Positions 8,302-15,349 of a stretch of 64,000 bases of DNA are shown piece by piece. Each line of letters opens with the position of its first letter. Within the stretch, counting starts at the first letter, position 1. The translations under genes and the position numbers were made by a program. The notes under the pieces are model-generated. The model saw only the letters and a list, made by a program, of their open reading frames with translations, searched no databases and had not been told where the DNA came from. Source of the stretch: Lacisediminihabitans sp040549525 (GTDB taxonomy: Bacteria; Actinomycetota; Actinomycetes; Actinomycetales; Microbacteriaceae); assembly GCF_040549525.1 (NCBI RefSeq), contig NZ_JBEPTM010000003.1, forward strand, positions 186,001 through 250,000, given 5' to 3'.

Positions 8302-9267
8302 TCAGTCGTCCAGGTCTGGCAGTTCCAGATCCGCTGCCGCGGCGACCGCGGTGTTCAACGGTGGCCTGCTTCGACGGGGATGGATGATCGCCTCGTCGGC
8401 GAGGTAGACCTCCCGAGCCGCGCCCGCGTCGGACTGTTTGACCGATGAGATCCAGATGGATTCGGGGTGCACGTCGTCACCCGATCGCACATCTTCGGCG
8501 GTGCGCAGCTTTGCGATTCGGTGAATGAGGCCGCCGAAACCGATCTTGACCACTACATCGATGGCGCACAGCGCGATCTGCATGGTCGTGGTCCAGGCAC
8601 CGCCGAAGGCGAAGATCTGAATGAGGAAGACCAGCGGATAGACCGCCCACCCTCCGAGCAGTAGCGCGGTGGCCTGGCGCAGCAGTTGCGCCGCCTCCGG
8701 GGTGAGTTCTCGTGCGGAGGCCCGCACGGTGCGAAGCAGAACAATCGTGGTGAAGATCCAGAACACGCCGCTGATCACACCCCACAGCAGGAGTTGGGCG
8801 GTGTCCTCACCGCCTCCGAAGATGAAGGTGCCGAGAAATCCACTGAAGATCATGAGGAAGGCACCGGCCCCCGCCAGCCACTGCGTTCGCCGGGCCGCCA
8901 CGCCGACCAGGGTGCAGACGGCGAGCAGCTCCACGGTGAGGAGGGGCACGGTGATCGACCAGTCCATGAAACGCGGCGCGAAGGCCAGAATCGCCTCGGC
9001 ATTGGGTCGATAGCCGTTGCCCGTGGCGTCATAGCCCCGCAGGAACTCCACGACGATGAGCACATAAGTGAGGCTCGCGATGATGGTGATACTCAGGCGC
9101 GCTACGACGGCGCCGCGATAACGCGAACCCACCTCATTGCGTGTCGTCCAGCTGCGCAGGAATCCCGCGAACAGTGCGAGGCCCGCGATCACCAGGAAAT
9201 ACAGCGACAGCAGGTATTCCGGCTGGGTGAGTGTCGCGTTCCAGGGAGCGTTGCTTGCGGAAATCAT
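8302..9267 (-). CDS. Microbial (type 1) rhodopsin, CryoRhodopsin-like
   Basis: A 321-residue seven-helix retinal protein. Helix C reads RFMDWSITVPLLTVEL, giving R99, D102, T106 and E113 (bacteriorhodopsin R82, D85, T89, D96): a DTE triad as in proteorhodopsins. Helix F has W207, Y210 and P211. Helix G has D237 and the Schiff-base lysine K241 in IDVVVKIGFG. L110 sits at the proteorhodopsin colour-switch position. Unusually, R57 in helix B (VVARLSI) aligns by eye with bacteriorhodopsin T46, beside E113 in the cytoplasmic half. Residues 250-321 form a long charged cytoplasmic tail. The ATG follows a GGAGAG site. The gene lies 88 bp downstream of a DUF7882-type gene in the same direction. The buried Arg, tail and neighbour fit CryoRhodopsins. 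An ordinary proton pump is the alternative. No retinal-synthesis gene is in the window. Confidence 0.93.
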   Translation of the reverse strand: MISASNAPWNATLTQPEYLLSLYFLVIAGLALFAGFLRSWTTRNEVGSRYRGAVVARLSITIIASLTYVLIVVEFLRGYDATGNGYRPNAEAILAFAPRFMDWSITVPLLTVELLAVCTLVGVAARRTQWLAGAGAFLMIFSGFLGTFIFGGGEDTAQLLLWGVISGVFWIFTTIVLLRTVRASARELTPEAAQLLRQATALLLGGWAVYPLVFLIQIFAFGGAWTTTMQIALCAIDVVVKIGFGGLIHRIAKLRTAEDVRSGDDVHPESIWISSVKQSDAGAAREVYLADEAIIHPRRSRPPLNTAVAAAADLELPDLDD

Positions 9268-9355
9268 TACTCTCCAGTGTGCGCCGTGGTCGCGGCGCTA
9301 CGGGAGGGCCTTGCGATCCGTCGGGAAAAATGAGAGACGGGCTGAATCGTCGATG

Positions 9356-9670
9356 TCATGAGCTCATCCCGCTCGGAGGTTCCGGGGTGAAGAACAGGCC
9401 GCTCGCGCTGTTGGCGGAGAGCATGAGCACTTCGATCCACTCGCGGTTGATGCTCGGGATGCGGCTGCCGGAGTAGCGGTAGAAGAGGGTGCTGCTCGGA
9501 TCCAGCCAGATGGTGCTGCGTCCGCTTCCGAGCTCTGGAGCATTCACCCAGGTGAAGATGAAGCTCTCGTTGCGCCGGAGCTTGTTTGTGATCACGATCT
9601 GAAGGTGCATGAGCGCTCGATCGTCGAAAGCCACCTCGATGGTGGAATTCCCATACACCAAACTGCCCAT
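9356..9670 (-). CDS. DUF7882-type small protein, candidate rhodopsin partner
   Basis: A 104-residue soluble protein without signal peptide or membrane helix. It appears rich in beta strands. Recognisable family features are VAFDDRALMHLQIVITNKLRR near the start, split here into FDDRALMHLQ (15-24) and NKLRRNESF (29-37), then RSTIWLDPS (51-59) and a C-terminal ANSASGLFFTPEP. Relatives are common in Microbacteriaceae and are sometimes misnamed ATP-dependent DNA ligase; no ligase motif (KxDG) is present. The ATG at 9670 has GAGGAG upstream. The gene lies between an MFS gene (71 bp) and the rhodopsin gene (88 bp), all on the minus strand. I infer that it acts with the rhodopsin, possibly as an oligomeric cytoplasmic transducer. 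Confidence 0.85.
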   Translation of the reverse strand: MGSLVYGNSTIEVAFDDRALMHLQIVITNKLRRNESFIFTWVNAPELGSGRSTIWLDPSSTLFYRYSGSRIPSINREWIEVLMLSANSASGLFFTPEPPSGMSS

Positions 9671-9741
9671 GCTGTGTGTGTTCTCCTCGAGGTTCTGTGA
9701 GTACTGTATCCGAGGAACAGGGCGATCTCGTGCCGCGGCGA

Positions 9742-11232
9742 TCAGTGAGAGGCGAGTTGCGCCGGTGCCTCCGGGATTTCGTCCGTGCGCTGCTTGCGCA
9801 CGAAGAAAGCGGCGGGGATCGCGAAGAGCGAGATTATCGCGCCATAGGTGAAGGCGACGCGGATGCCGGCCGCCGTCGCCGACTCCGAGGAGGCTCCGGA
9901 TGCCATGAGAGTGGCCGCCTGCGCCGACATCACCGTCACGAAGAGTGCGGTTCCAGCCGCGCCGGCGAGTTGTTGCACGGTGCCGACGATGGCGCTGCCG
10001 TGTGAGTACAGCTCCGGCTTGAGGGATCCGAGGCTCGCGGTGAACAGGGGAGTGAAGAGCAGGGCGAGACCGATGCTCAGGGCAACATGGGCGGCGAGCA
10101 CCCACAGGAACGAACTGTTCTCGTCGAGCATCCTCATCGCCCAGAGATCGGCACTCACGATGCTCGAGCCCACGATGAGAAGCACGGTCGGGCCGACGCG
10201 GTCGTAGATGCGACCGACGATGGGGGCGAGGAGGCCCATGATCAGCCCTCCCGGAAGCAAGAGCAGGCCGACGGTGATCACCGGAACGTGCAGTACCCCG
10301 ACGAGATAGAACGGCAACAACACGATGGCGCCGAACATCGCCATCATGCTGATCGCGAACATCACGATCGAGAAGGTGAAATCGCGGGTCTTGAACGTGC
10401 GAAGGTCCAGCAGGGCACGGTCGCCGCGCTGGAGGCGCACTTGGCGCAGGATGAAGCTGGCGAGGGCCACGGCACCGATCGCCAGCGGCAGCCAGGTCGC
10501 CAGTGGGGTGGTCGCGGTGCCGAGGTTGCTGAGGCCGAAGACCAGACCACCGAAACCCAGGGCGGAGAGCACGACCGAGAGCAGGTCGATGCGGGTGGCC
10601 GCCGGTTCGGTCACATTGGTGATGAGGCTCGCGCCGACGATGAGTGCGGTGATCGCGATCGGCAGCACGAGGATGAACATGAACCGCCAGTCGAGCACGC
10701 TGAGGATCAGACCCGAGATCGTCGGGCCGATGGCCGGCGCGACAGAGATGACGATCGAGATGTTGCCCATCATCTGGCCGCGGGTGGCCGCCGGAACAAG
10801 GTTCATCACGGTGGTCATCAACAGCGGGAACATGATCGCGGTTCCGCTCGCCTGAACGATGCGGGCGACGAGCAGGATTTCGAAACCGGGGGCGACCGCC
10901 GCGATCAGTGTGCCGAGCGTGAAGAGTCCCATGGCCGCGATGAAGAGCGGCCGGGTGTGGAAGCGCTGCAGCAGGAAACCCGTGATCGGGATGATGACCG
11001 CCATCGTGAGCAGGAACGCCGCCGTGAGCCACTGCGCGGCGCTCGGGGTGATGCCGAGGTCCTTGGTGAGCGTGGGAAGCGCGACGCCCATGATCGTCTC
11101 ATTGAGGATCATGACGAACACGGAGATCAGCAGCAGGAAGATCACGAGGCGATTGCGCGCGCCGATCGCGGCGGCTGGTTCGCCGTGAAGGGCGGTGGAT
11201 TCGGTGGATTCGGTGGAGACGGTGCTGGTCAT
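9742..11232 (-). CDS. DHA2-family MFS multidrug transporter (EmrB/QacA-like)
   Basis: A 496-residue major facilitator with fourteen predicted membrane helices. The DHA2 signature region is present: helix 1 LNETIMGVALPTLTKDLG and helix 2 with QWLTAAFLLTMAVIIPITG. These are proton-coupled drug exporters. A short polar N-terminus precedes helix 1 and a charged tail ends the protein. The ATG at 11232 has only a weak ribosome site. It is the first of three minus-strand genes (transporter, DUF7882-type, rhodopsin), with gaps of 71 and 88 bp, so co-transcription is possible but not certain. Substrate unknown. Confidence 0.9.
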   Translation of the reverse strand: MTSTVSTESTESTALHGEPAAAIGARNRLVIFLLLISVFVMILNETIMGVALPTLTKDLGITPSAAQWLTAAFLLTMAVIIPITGFLLQRFHTRPLFIAAMGLFTLGTLIAAVAPGFEILLVARIVQASGTAIMFPLLMTTVMNLVPAATRGQMMGNISIVISVAPAIGPTISGLILSVLDWRFMFILVLPIAITALIVGASLITNVTEPAATRIDLLSVVLSALGFGGLVFGLSNLGTATTPLATWLPLAIGAVALASFILRQVRLQRGDRALLDLRTFKTRDFTFSIVMFAISMMAMFGAIVLLPFYLVGVLHVPVITVGLLLLPGGLIMGLLAPIVGRIYDRVGPTVLLIVGSSIVSADLWAMRMLDENSSFLWVLAAHVALSIGLALLFTPLFTASLGSLKPELYSHGSAIVGTVQQLAGAAGTALFVTVMSAQAATLMASGASSESATAAGIRVAFTYGAIISLFAIPAAFFVRKQRTDEIPEAPAQLASH

Positions 11233-11363
11233 CGTGATTCCCGTCGGAAGAGACTGATCGTTGGTGGGGCCGGCGGCGCAGGGCTGAGCGCGTGGGCCGC
11301 GGTTCCCGCGAGGTGCAGGGGAGAAGCTGGATGCTGCGGGGCCCGGGTCAGTGAGCCGAGCGA

Positions 11364-11374
11364 TCTCTAAGAGA
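11364..11374. promoter_or_regulatory. Small palindrome upstream of the MFS-rhodopsin gene set
   Basis: TCTCTAAGAGA is an 11-base perfect dyad in the 196-bp gap upstream of the MFS transporter gene. It lies 130-140 bp before that start and could be an operator for a local repressor. No convincing -10/-35 pair could be assigned. Short dyads arise by chance, so confidence is low. Confidence 0.25.
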
Positions 11375-11428
11375 GCATTCTCACAGTCTGCAGTATTCCC
11401 CCGACAGGAAGAAAGGTCTGGGAACGCA

Positions 11429-11656
11429 TCAGCGGGCCAGCGCCAAGGACGGATCGCCGGCCTCGATGCGGCGGAGTTGGTCTCTCGCGGTGCGTTCGAC
11501 GAGCACCGGAACGTAGTCCCGGATCGGATTGCCGTCGAGCAATGAGCGTGTATCCGCGACCACCTGCTCGACCCGTGCGCGACCGAGGGTCGGGAACCGC
11601 TCCGCCAGCCGGTCGATGACCTTGGCGATGCCCTGGTCCTCCTGCACCTGATCCAT
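11429..11656 (-). CDS. Three-helix-bundle dimerization domain protein
   Basis: A 75-residue protein starting at the ATG at 11656 (MDQVQEDQG); an in-frame GTG 72 bp upstream is less convincing. It consists almost only of the three-helix-bundle dimerization domain: IDRLAERFPTL, VEQVVADTRSLLDGNPI and YVPVLVERTARDQLR. In other actinobacteria this domain precedes arsenate reductase/protein-tyrosine phosphatase-like domains, or stands alone. Here it is free-standing, 124 bp from a clear paralogue at 11781-12020. Probably a dimeric cytoplasmic protein of unknown role. Confidence 0.8.
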   Translation of the reverse strand: MDQVQEDQGIAKVIDRLAERFPTLGRARVEQVVADTRSLLDGNPIRDYVPVLVERTARDQLRRIEAGDPSLALAR

Positions 11657-11780
11657 GGGTCGATTGTTGCGCCCGGAGGCCCGGGCCGTCAACCCGCGGT
11701 GTTCAGCTGATATTCGCTCGCAGGTCACCGACGCGGGCCGCGGTGCCGACGCGACGAGCCGTCACGCGCAGGAAACTTTG

Positions 11781-12020
11781 TCAGGCGGCCGACACGAGCG
11801 GACGAGCATCGCGGTGTGGCGGGTGAACCTCGTGCTGCAAGCGCGATCTCGCGCCGTGTTCGACGAGATTCGGGATGTACGTGGTGATGGGGCTGCCCGA
11901 CAGCGCGGCGTATTCCTCGGCGACAGTGGACGCGATGTGCTCCCGCCGGGTGGTCGGAAAACGGAGCGCGAGGCGTTCGACGATTCTTCCGACAGCGGCT
12001 TCCGTTGACAGTGGGGGCAT
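11781..12020 (-). CDS. Three-helix-bundle dimerization domain protein (paralogue)
   Basis: A 79-residue protein with the same fold as the downstream gene at 11429-11656. VGRIVERLALRFPTT, ASTVAEEYAALSGSPI and YIPNLVEHGARSRL align one for one with its three helices, including the conserved RFPT and the Pro before the third helix. The last 15 residues are extended, with several His and Arg. The ATG at 12020 opens the unit. It is divergent from the small gene at 12173, across a 152-bp region with a perfect CGGTCGACCG dyad. Confidence 0.78.
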   Translation of the reverse strand: MPPLSTEAAVGRIVERLALRFPTTRREHIASTVAEEYAALSGSPITTYIPNLVEHGARSRLQHEVHPPHRDARPLVSAA

Positions 12021-12094
12021 GTCGCAAGTGTGCGCCCTGCAGCGTGGCCCGTCAATGCGCGCGGTCGGTGAACCCGCGCGATGTCTTAACCCTG

Positions 12095-12104
12095 CGGTCG
12101 ACCG
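12095..12104. promoter_or_regulatory. Perfect 10-bp palindrome in a divergent promoter region
   Basis: CGGTCGACCG lies in the 152-bp region between the divergent genes starting at 12020 (minus) and 12173 (plus). TTAAC copies flank it on both sides (12086-12090 and 12108-12112). The placement suits an operator shared by the two promoters, but no regulator is known here. Confidence 0.25.
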
Positions 12105-12172
12105 GAGTTAACGCACATCGCCTACCGTGGCGTGATCGAGGGAGCGCTCTAACGTCAGAAGGAGCACAGGAC

Positions 12173-12400
12173 ATGAATTACGCGGAGGCATTCGACCTCG
12201 TCGAGGCGGGCCAGGGGCGCTGGGATGTGCAACATCACGGCACTCTCCTGATCGCGGGACAGGTCTGGCGAACGAGTGACGGTTTCGAGCTGATGGACTG
12301 GCTCGACCGGCCCACCGGTCACTTCGACACCGTTGAGGATGCGTTGAGATTTTTGGCGAAGTCCACCCTCGGACGTTCCCGCCGCCGGGAGGCATCCTGA
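12173..12400 (+). CDS. Small conserved protein, paralogue of 12425-12637
   Basis: A 75-residue cytoplasmic protein starting at the ATG at 12173, with AAGGAG about 8 bp upstream. The pattern is RWDVQHHGTLLIAGQVWRT, then GFELMDWLDRPTGHFDT and EDALRFL: a small beta-sheet with a C-terminal helix. The protein on the opposite strand at 12425-12637 has the same order of elements. I do not recognise a named family. The two genes converge with 24 bp between the stop codons. Function unknown. Confidence 0.75.
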   Translation: MNYAEAFDLVEAGQGRWDVQHHGTLLIAGQVWRTSDGFELMDWLDRPTGHFDTVEDALRFLAKSTLGRSRRREAS

Positions 12401-12424
12401 GCCGGATGCCTTCGCGGGTTTGGG

Positions 12425-12637
12425 TCAGACGAAGTCGTAGAGCCCGTCGAGCGCCCGCTCGAGGGTGGGGAAGCTGCCGATCCGCTGCGACTGGTCGTCG
12501 GTGAGCACATAGCCGGCGGGGGTGCGCGTGACGGTGCCGGCCAGCTCACCGGTGACCTGGTGCCGGATCGTCCACCGACACAGTCCGCCCGACTCCACGA
12601 GAAACCACTCGGCGTGACTCACCGTCGCCACACTCAT
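12425..12637 (-). CDS. Small conserved protein, paralogue of 12173-12400
   Basis: A 70-residue protein. It shares LVESGGLCRWTIRHQ, RTPAGYVLTDD, and IGSFPTLERALDGL with the neighbouring protein at 12173-12400 (same spacing of the Trp, Gly, Asp and terminal-helix residues). The start codon overlaps the stop of the glycosyltransferase-like gene upstream (ATGA at 12634-12637), so it is translated from the same mRNA. The coupling suggests a role linked to that enzyme, but no function is known. Confidence 0.75.
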   Translation of the reverse strand: MSVATVSHAEWFLVESGGLCRWTIRHQVTGELAGTVTRTPAGYVLTDDQSQRIGSFPTLERALDGLYDFV

Positions 12638-13557
12638 CGGATCGCTTCGCGGCGCAGGGAGCGCGTGCGGATACTGCTGCCGGTGCCCTCGAGAATGTGA
12701 GTGAGCGTCGTGCGTGCGCTCGTCGGAAGGGTGATCACCTCGAGTGGCTCCTGCGCGCCGGCGAGCACAAGCTCGACGGGCAAGCCGGAGTCGAAGATGC
12801 GCACGCCGGCGATGGCGGCCACCGCTTCACGGACCGCAGCAGTCTCTCGCCGGTGGGGCAGATAGACGAGCGGGGAGTCCGCGGCCTCCGACCGCACCCA
12901 GCGCAGGTAGCGGTCGACGGGCATCCGGCCGTCCGTCGGCAGGGCACTGCCCATCAGCACGCGATTGCCGGGCACGGCGATCGGCCGCGCGGTGCGACGC
13001 ACCCAGTCGAAACGGTGCGAGGTGACGGGGATGCGCTGGTCGCTCAGCAGCACGGTGCGCACCGCCCCGAACTCGAAGGCGGTGGCGATCTCGAGGCTGT
13101 CGCGCGCGGCGAGGGCGAGCATCCGGTCTCGGGCCAGAATGCCGAGAGTGGTGAGTGCGGCCGACTCGCGGTGGTGCGGGCGGCCGAAGCTGGTGCGGCC
13201 GACGAGGGCGTCGACGATCTCTGCGGCCTGCGATCCGTCGTCGAGAAGGGTGAGGGAGTGCGGCGGGCGCGCGGTGATGGCGAGTCGGAACTGGCCGGAG
13301 AAAGCGTCACCCACCGCCCAGGAGCGGTGGCGGGACAGCAACTGCCATGGGATGCCGAAGTAGGGCAGGCACTGTGCGAAGCGGGCACCCCGGGAGAGCA
13401 GCTCCGCGGCCGTCGCAGGCATCTGCGGGCTCGTGATGCGGAGGGCAACGACGATCCGGTGCGGTTGGGTCTCTGCCCACTCCGCAGCGGCGACCAACTG
13501 GAGCGGAGACTCGACCCAGGCGATGGCGGGAGATTGCGCGGTATCAGCCGAGCGCAT
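12634..13557 (-). CDS. GT52/polysialyltransferase-like glycosyltransferase
   Basis: A 307-residue protein. The N-terminus AWVESPLQLVAAAEW (13-27) and the acidic SLTLLDDGSQ (101-110) are features I associate with the alpha-2,8-polysialyltransferase/GT52 GT-B families. A later stretch, LVYLPHRRE and then an alternating Leu/Val segment ending in TLPTSARTTL, fits the C-terminal donor-binding half. CMP-sugar transferases of this type build surface glycans. No capsule or sialate genes are nearby, so donor and acceptor are unknown. It overlaps the following small gene by 4 bp. The assignment is by motif memory and could be wrong. Confidence 0.6.
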   Translation of the reverse strand: MRSADTAQSPAIAWVESPLQLVAAAEWAETQPHRIVVALRITSPQMPATAAELLSRGARFAQCLPYFGIPWQLLSRHRSWAVGDAFSGQFRLAITARPPHSLTLLDDGSQAAEIVDALVGRTSFGRPHHRESAALTTLGILARDRMLALAARDSLEIATAFEFGAVRTVLLSDQRIPVTSHRFDWVRRTARPIAVPGNRVLMGSALPTDGRMPVDRYLRWVRSEAADSPLVYLPHRRETAAVREAVAAIAGVRIFDSGLPVELVLAGAQEPLEVITLPTSARTTLTHILEGTGSSIRTRSLRREAIR

Positions 13558-13793
13558 CGAGGCCCCTCGTCGTGCTGAGGCCGGACATGAGCGTGATTGC
13601 GATCATGACCCCAGCCTTGCCGCCTCGGGTGGCTCACAGCTTAACGGCGGTCGACGATCAGTCAAAGATGGGTTGTCACCGCCGTCCACACCGCGTCACT
13701 CACCCGCTTGGCATCTCGTTCACACCCTGAACTAGTGGTGAAAGTCGAGCGTAGGGTGACAGGCATTCCCCGTTTTCTCTTCGAAAGCCAGTG

Positions 13794-15260
13794 ATGTCAG
13801 AACCCTCCAGCCCCGGCACCAACCTCAAGGTCATCGCCCTCGCGATCGCCGGCGCGGTCGGTGGCTTCCTCTTCGGTTTCGATTCCTCCGTCGTCAACGG
13901 AGCGGTCGACGCCGTGCAGAAGCAGTTCTCGCTGAGTGCATCCCTCACCGGCTTCGCGGTGGCGAGCGCCCTGTTCGGATGCGCGGTCGGCGCCTACCTC
14001 GCCGGTCGGCTCGCCGACCGCTTCGGACGCATCCCGGCGATGATCGTCGGGGCGATCCTGTTCCTCGCCAGCGCGATCGGCTGTGGGCTGTCGATCGGAG
14101 TCTGGGACCTCGTTGTCTGGCGCCTCGTCGGCGGGCTCGGCATCGGCATCGCATCGGTGATCGCACCGGCCTACATCGCGGAGATCTCGCCCCGCCAGTT
14201 GCGCGGTCGGCTCGGCTCCCTTCAACAGCTCGCCATCACCGTCGGAATCTTCGCTGCGCTGCTCTCCGACACGCTGTTCGCCAACGCCGCCGGGGCGGCC
14301 GACGCCACGTTCTGGCTCGGACTGGAGGCCTGGCGGTGGATGTTCCTCGCCGGCGTCGTGCCGGCCGTCGTCTACGGCGCGATCGCGTTCTTCCTCCCCG
14401 AGTCACCGAGATTCCTCGTGCTCAAGAAGCGCGACGACGACGTGCGCGCGATCTTCGCCCGGATCTGGCCCGACGACGATGTGGAGCGGGCCATCCGTGA
14501 CATGAGGGATGCGATCCACACCGATGAGGAGGGTTCCAAGAAGGGAGCTCTCCGAGGGGATCGCTTCGGACTCAAACCGATCGTCTGGATCGGCATCATC
14601 CTGTCGATCTTCCAGCAATTCGTGGGGATCAACGTGATCTTCTACTACTCGACGACGCTGTGGAAGTCGGTCGGATTCCAGGAGAAGGACTCCTTCACGA
14701 TCTCGGTGATCACGGCTGTCACCAACATCGCGGTGACCTTCGTCGCGATCGCCCTCGTCGATCGGGTGGGTCGCCGCCCCATCCTGCTGTTCGGATCCGC
14801 CGGCATGACCCTCTCGCTCGGCACCATGGCGCTGGCCTTCAGCCAGGCCGACATCGTGAAAGGTGCGCCCTCGCTCCCGGGCGCGTGGGGGCCGATCGCG
14901 CTCGTCGCCGCCAACGTCTTCGTGGTGAGCTTCGGCGCATCCTGGGGTCCCGTGGTGTGGGTGCTGCTCGGCGAGATCTTCCCCACCCGTATCCGGGCTC
15001 GGGCGCTCGGGGTCGCCGCGGCGGCACAGTGGATCGCCAACTTCCTCGTGACGGTGTCGTTCCCGCCGCTCGCGGCCCTCTCCCTCGTGCTCACGTACGG
15101 GCTCTATGCCGCGATGGCGCTGCTGTCGTTCCTGTTCGTCTCCCGCTTCATCCCCGAGACGAATGGGATGTCGCTCGAGGAGGCGAACACGCTGCTGCCG
15201 CAGAAGGGCAGTGCCACAGCCGGCGGGGCGGCGGCGCAGAGGGATCCCGCGCGCGGCTGA
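13794..15260 (+). CDS. Sugar porter family MFS transporter
   Basis: A 488-residue twelve-helix sugar:proton symporter. Family signatures are GRLADRFGR after helix 2, PESPRFLV in the central loop, RVGRRP after helix 8, and PETNG close to the C-terminus. These place it with XylE/GLUT-like importers of hexoses, pentoses or polyols. Helix 7 carries QQFVGINVIFYYS, the sugar-binding QQxxGxN motif. ATG 13794 follows a GTG at 13791; either could serve. It is transcribed away from the glycosyltransferase gene, from a 236-bp region. Confidence 0.92.
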   Translation: MSEPSSPGTNLKVIALAIAGAVGGFLFGFDSSVVNGAVDAVQKQFSLSASLTGFAVASALFGCAVGAYLAGRLADRFGRIPAMIVGAILFLASAIGCGLSIGVWDLVVWRLVGGLGIGIASVIAPAYIAEISPRQLRGRLGSLQQLAITVGIFAALLSDTLFANAAGAADATFWLGLEAWRWMFLAGVVPAVVYGAIAFFLPESPRFLVLKKRDDDVRAIFARIWPDDDVERAIRDMRDAIHTDEEGSKKGALRGDRFGLKPIVWIGIILSIFQQFVGINVIFYYSTTLWKSVGFQEKDSFTISVITAVTNIAVTFVAIALVDRVGRRPILLFGSAGMTLSLGTMALAFSQADIVKGAPSLPGAWGPIALVAANVFVVSFGASWGPVVWVLLGEIFPTRIRARALGVAAAAQWIANFLVTVSFPPLAALSLVLTYGLYAAMALLSFLFVSRFIPETNGMSLEEANTLLPQKGSATAGGAAAQRDPARG

Positions 15261-15349
15261 CCCGCTATCCCGCCGTCTTCGCGCGCGAGACGTCACATCT
15301 GGCGCCCTTCTCGGCCTTAACCGACAGTCTGTGACGCCTCACCGCGAGA

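Noticed and set aside
8302..9267. Reading the rhodopsin as a plain proteorhodopsin-like proton pump
   Set aside because: The DTE triad allows it, but the helix B arginine, long charged tail and DUF7882-type neighbour fit a sensory CryoRhodopsin better. Kept only as the alternative.
9356..9670. ATP-dependent DNA ligase label for the small protein
   Set aside because: No ligase motif and far too short; this name is a known misannotation of the family.
10087..11370. Long plus-strand frame opposite the DHA2 transporter
   Set aside because: Low-complexity Arg/Asp/Glu/His composition and complete overlap with a clear MFS gene mark it as an antisense artefact.
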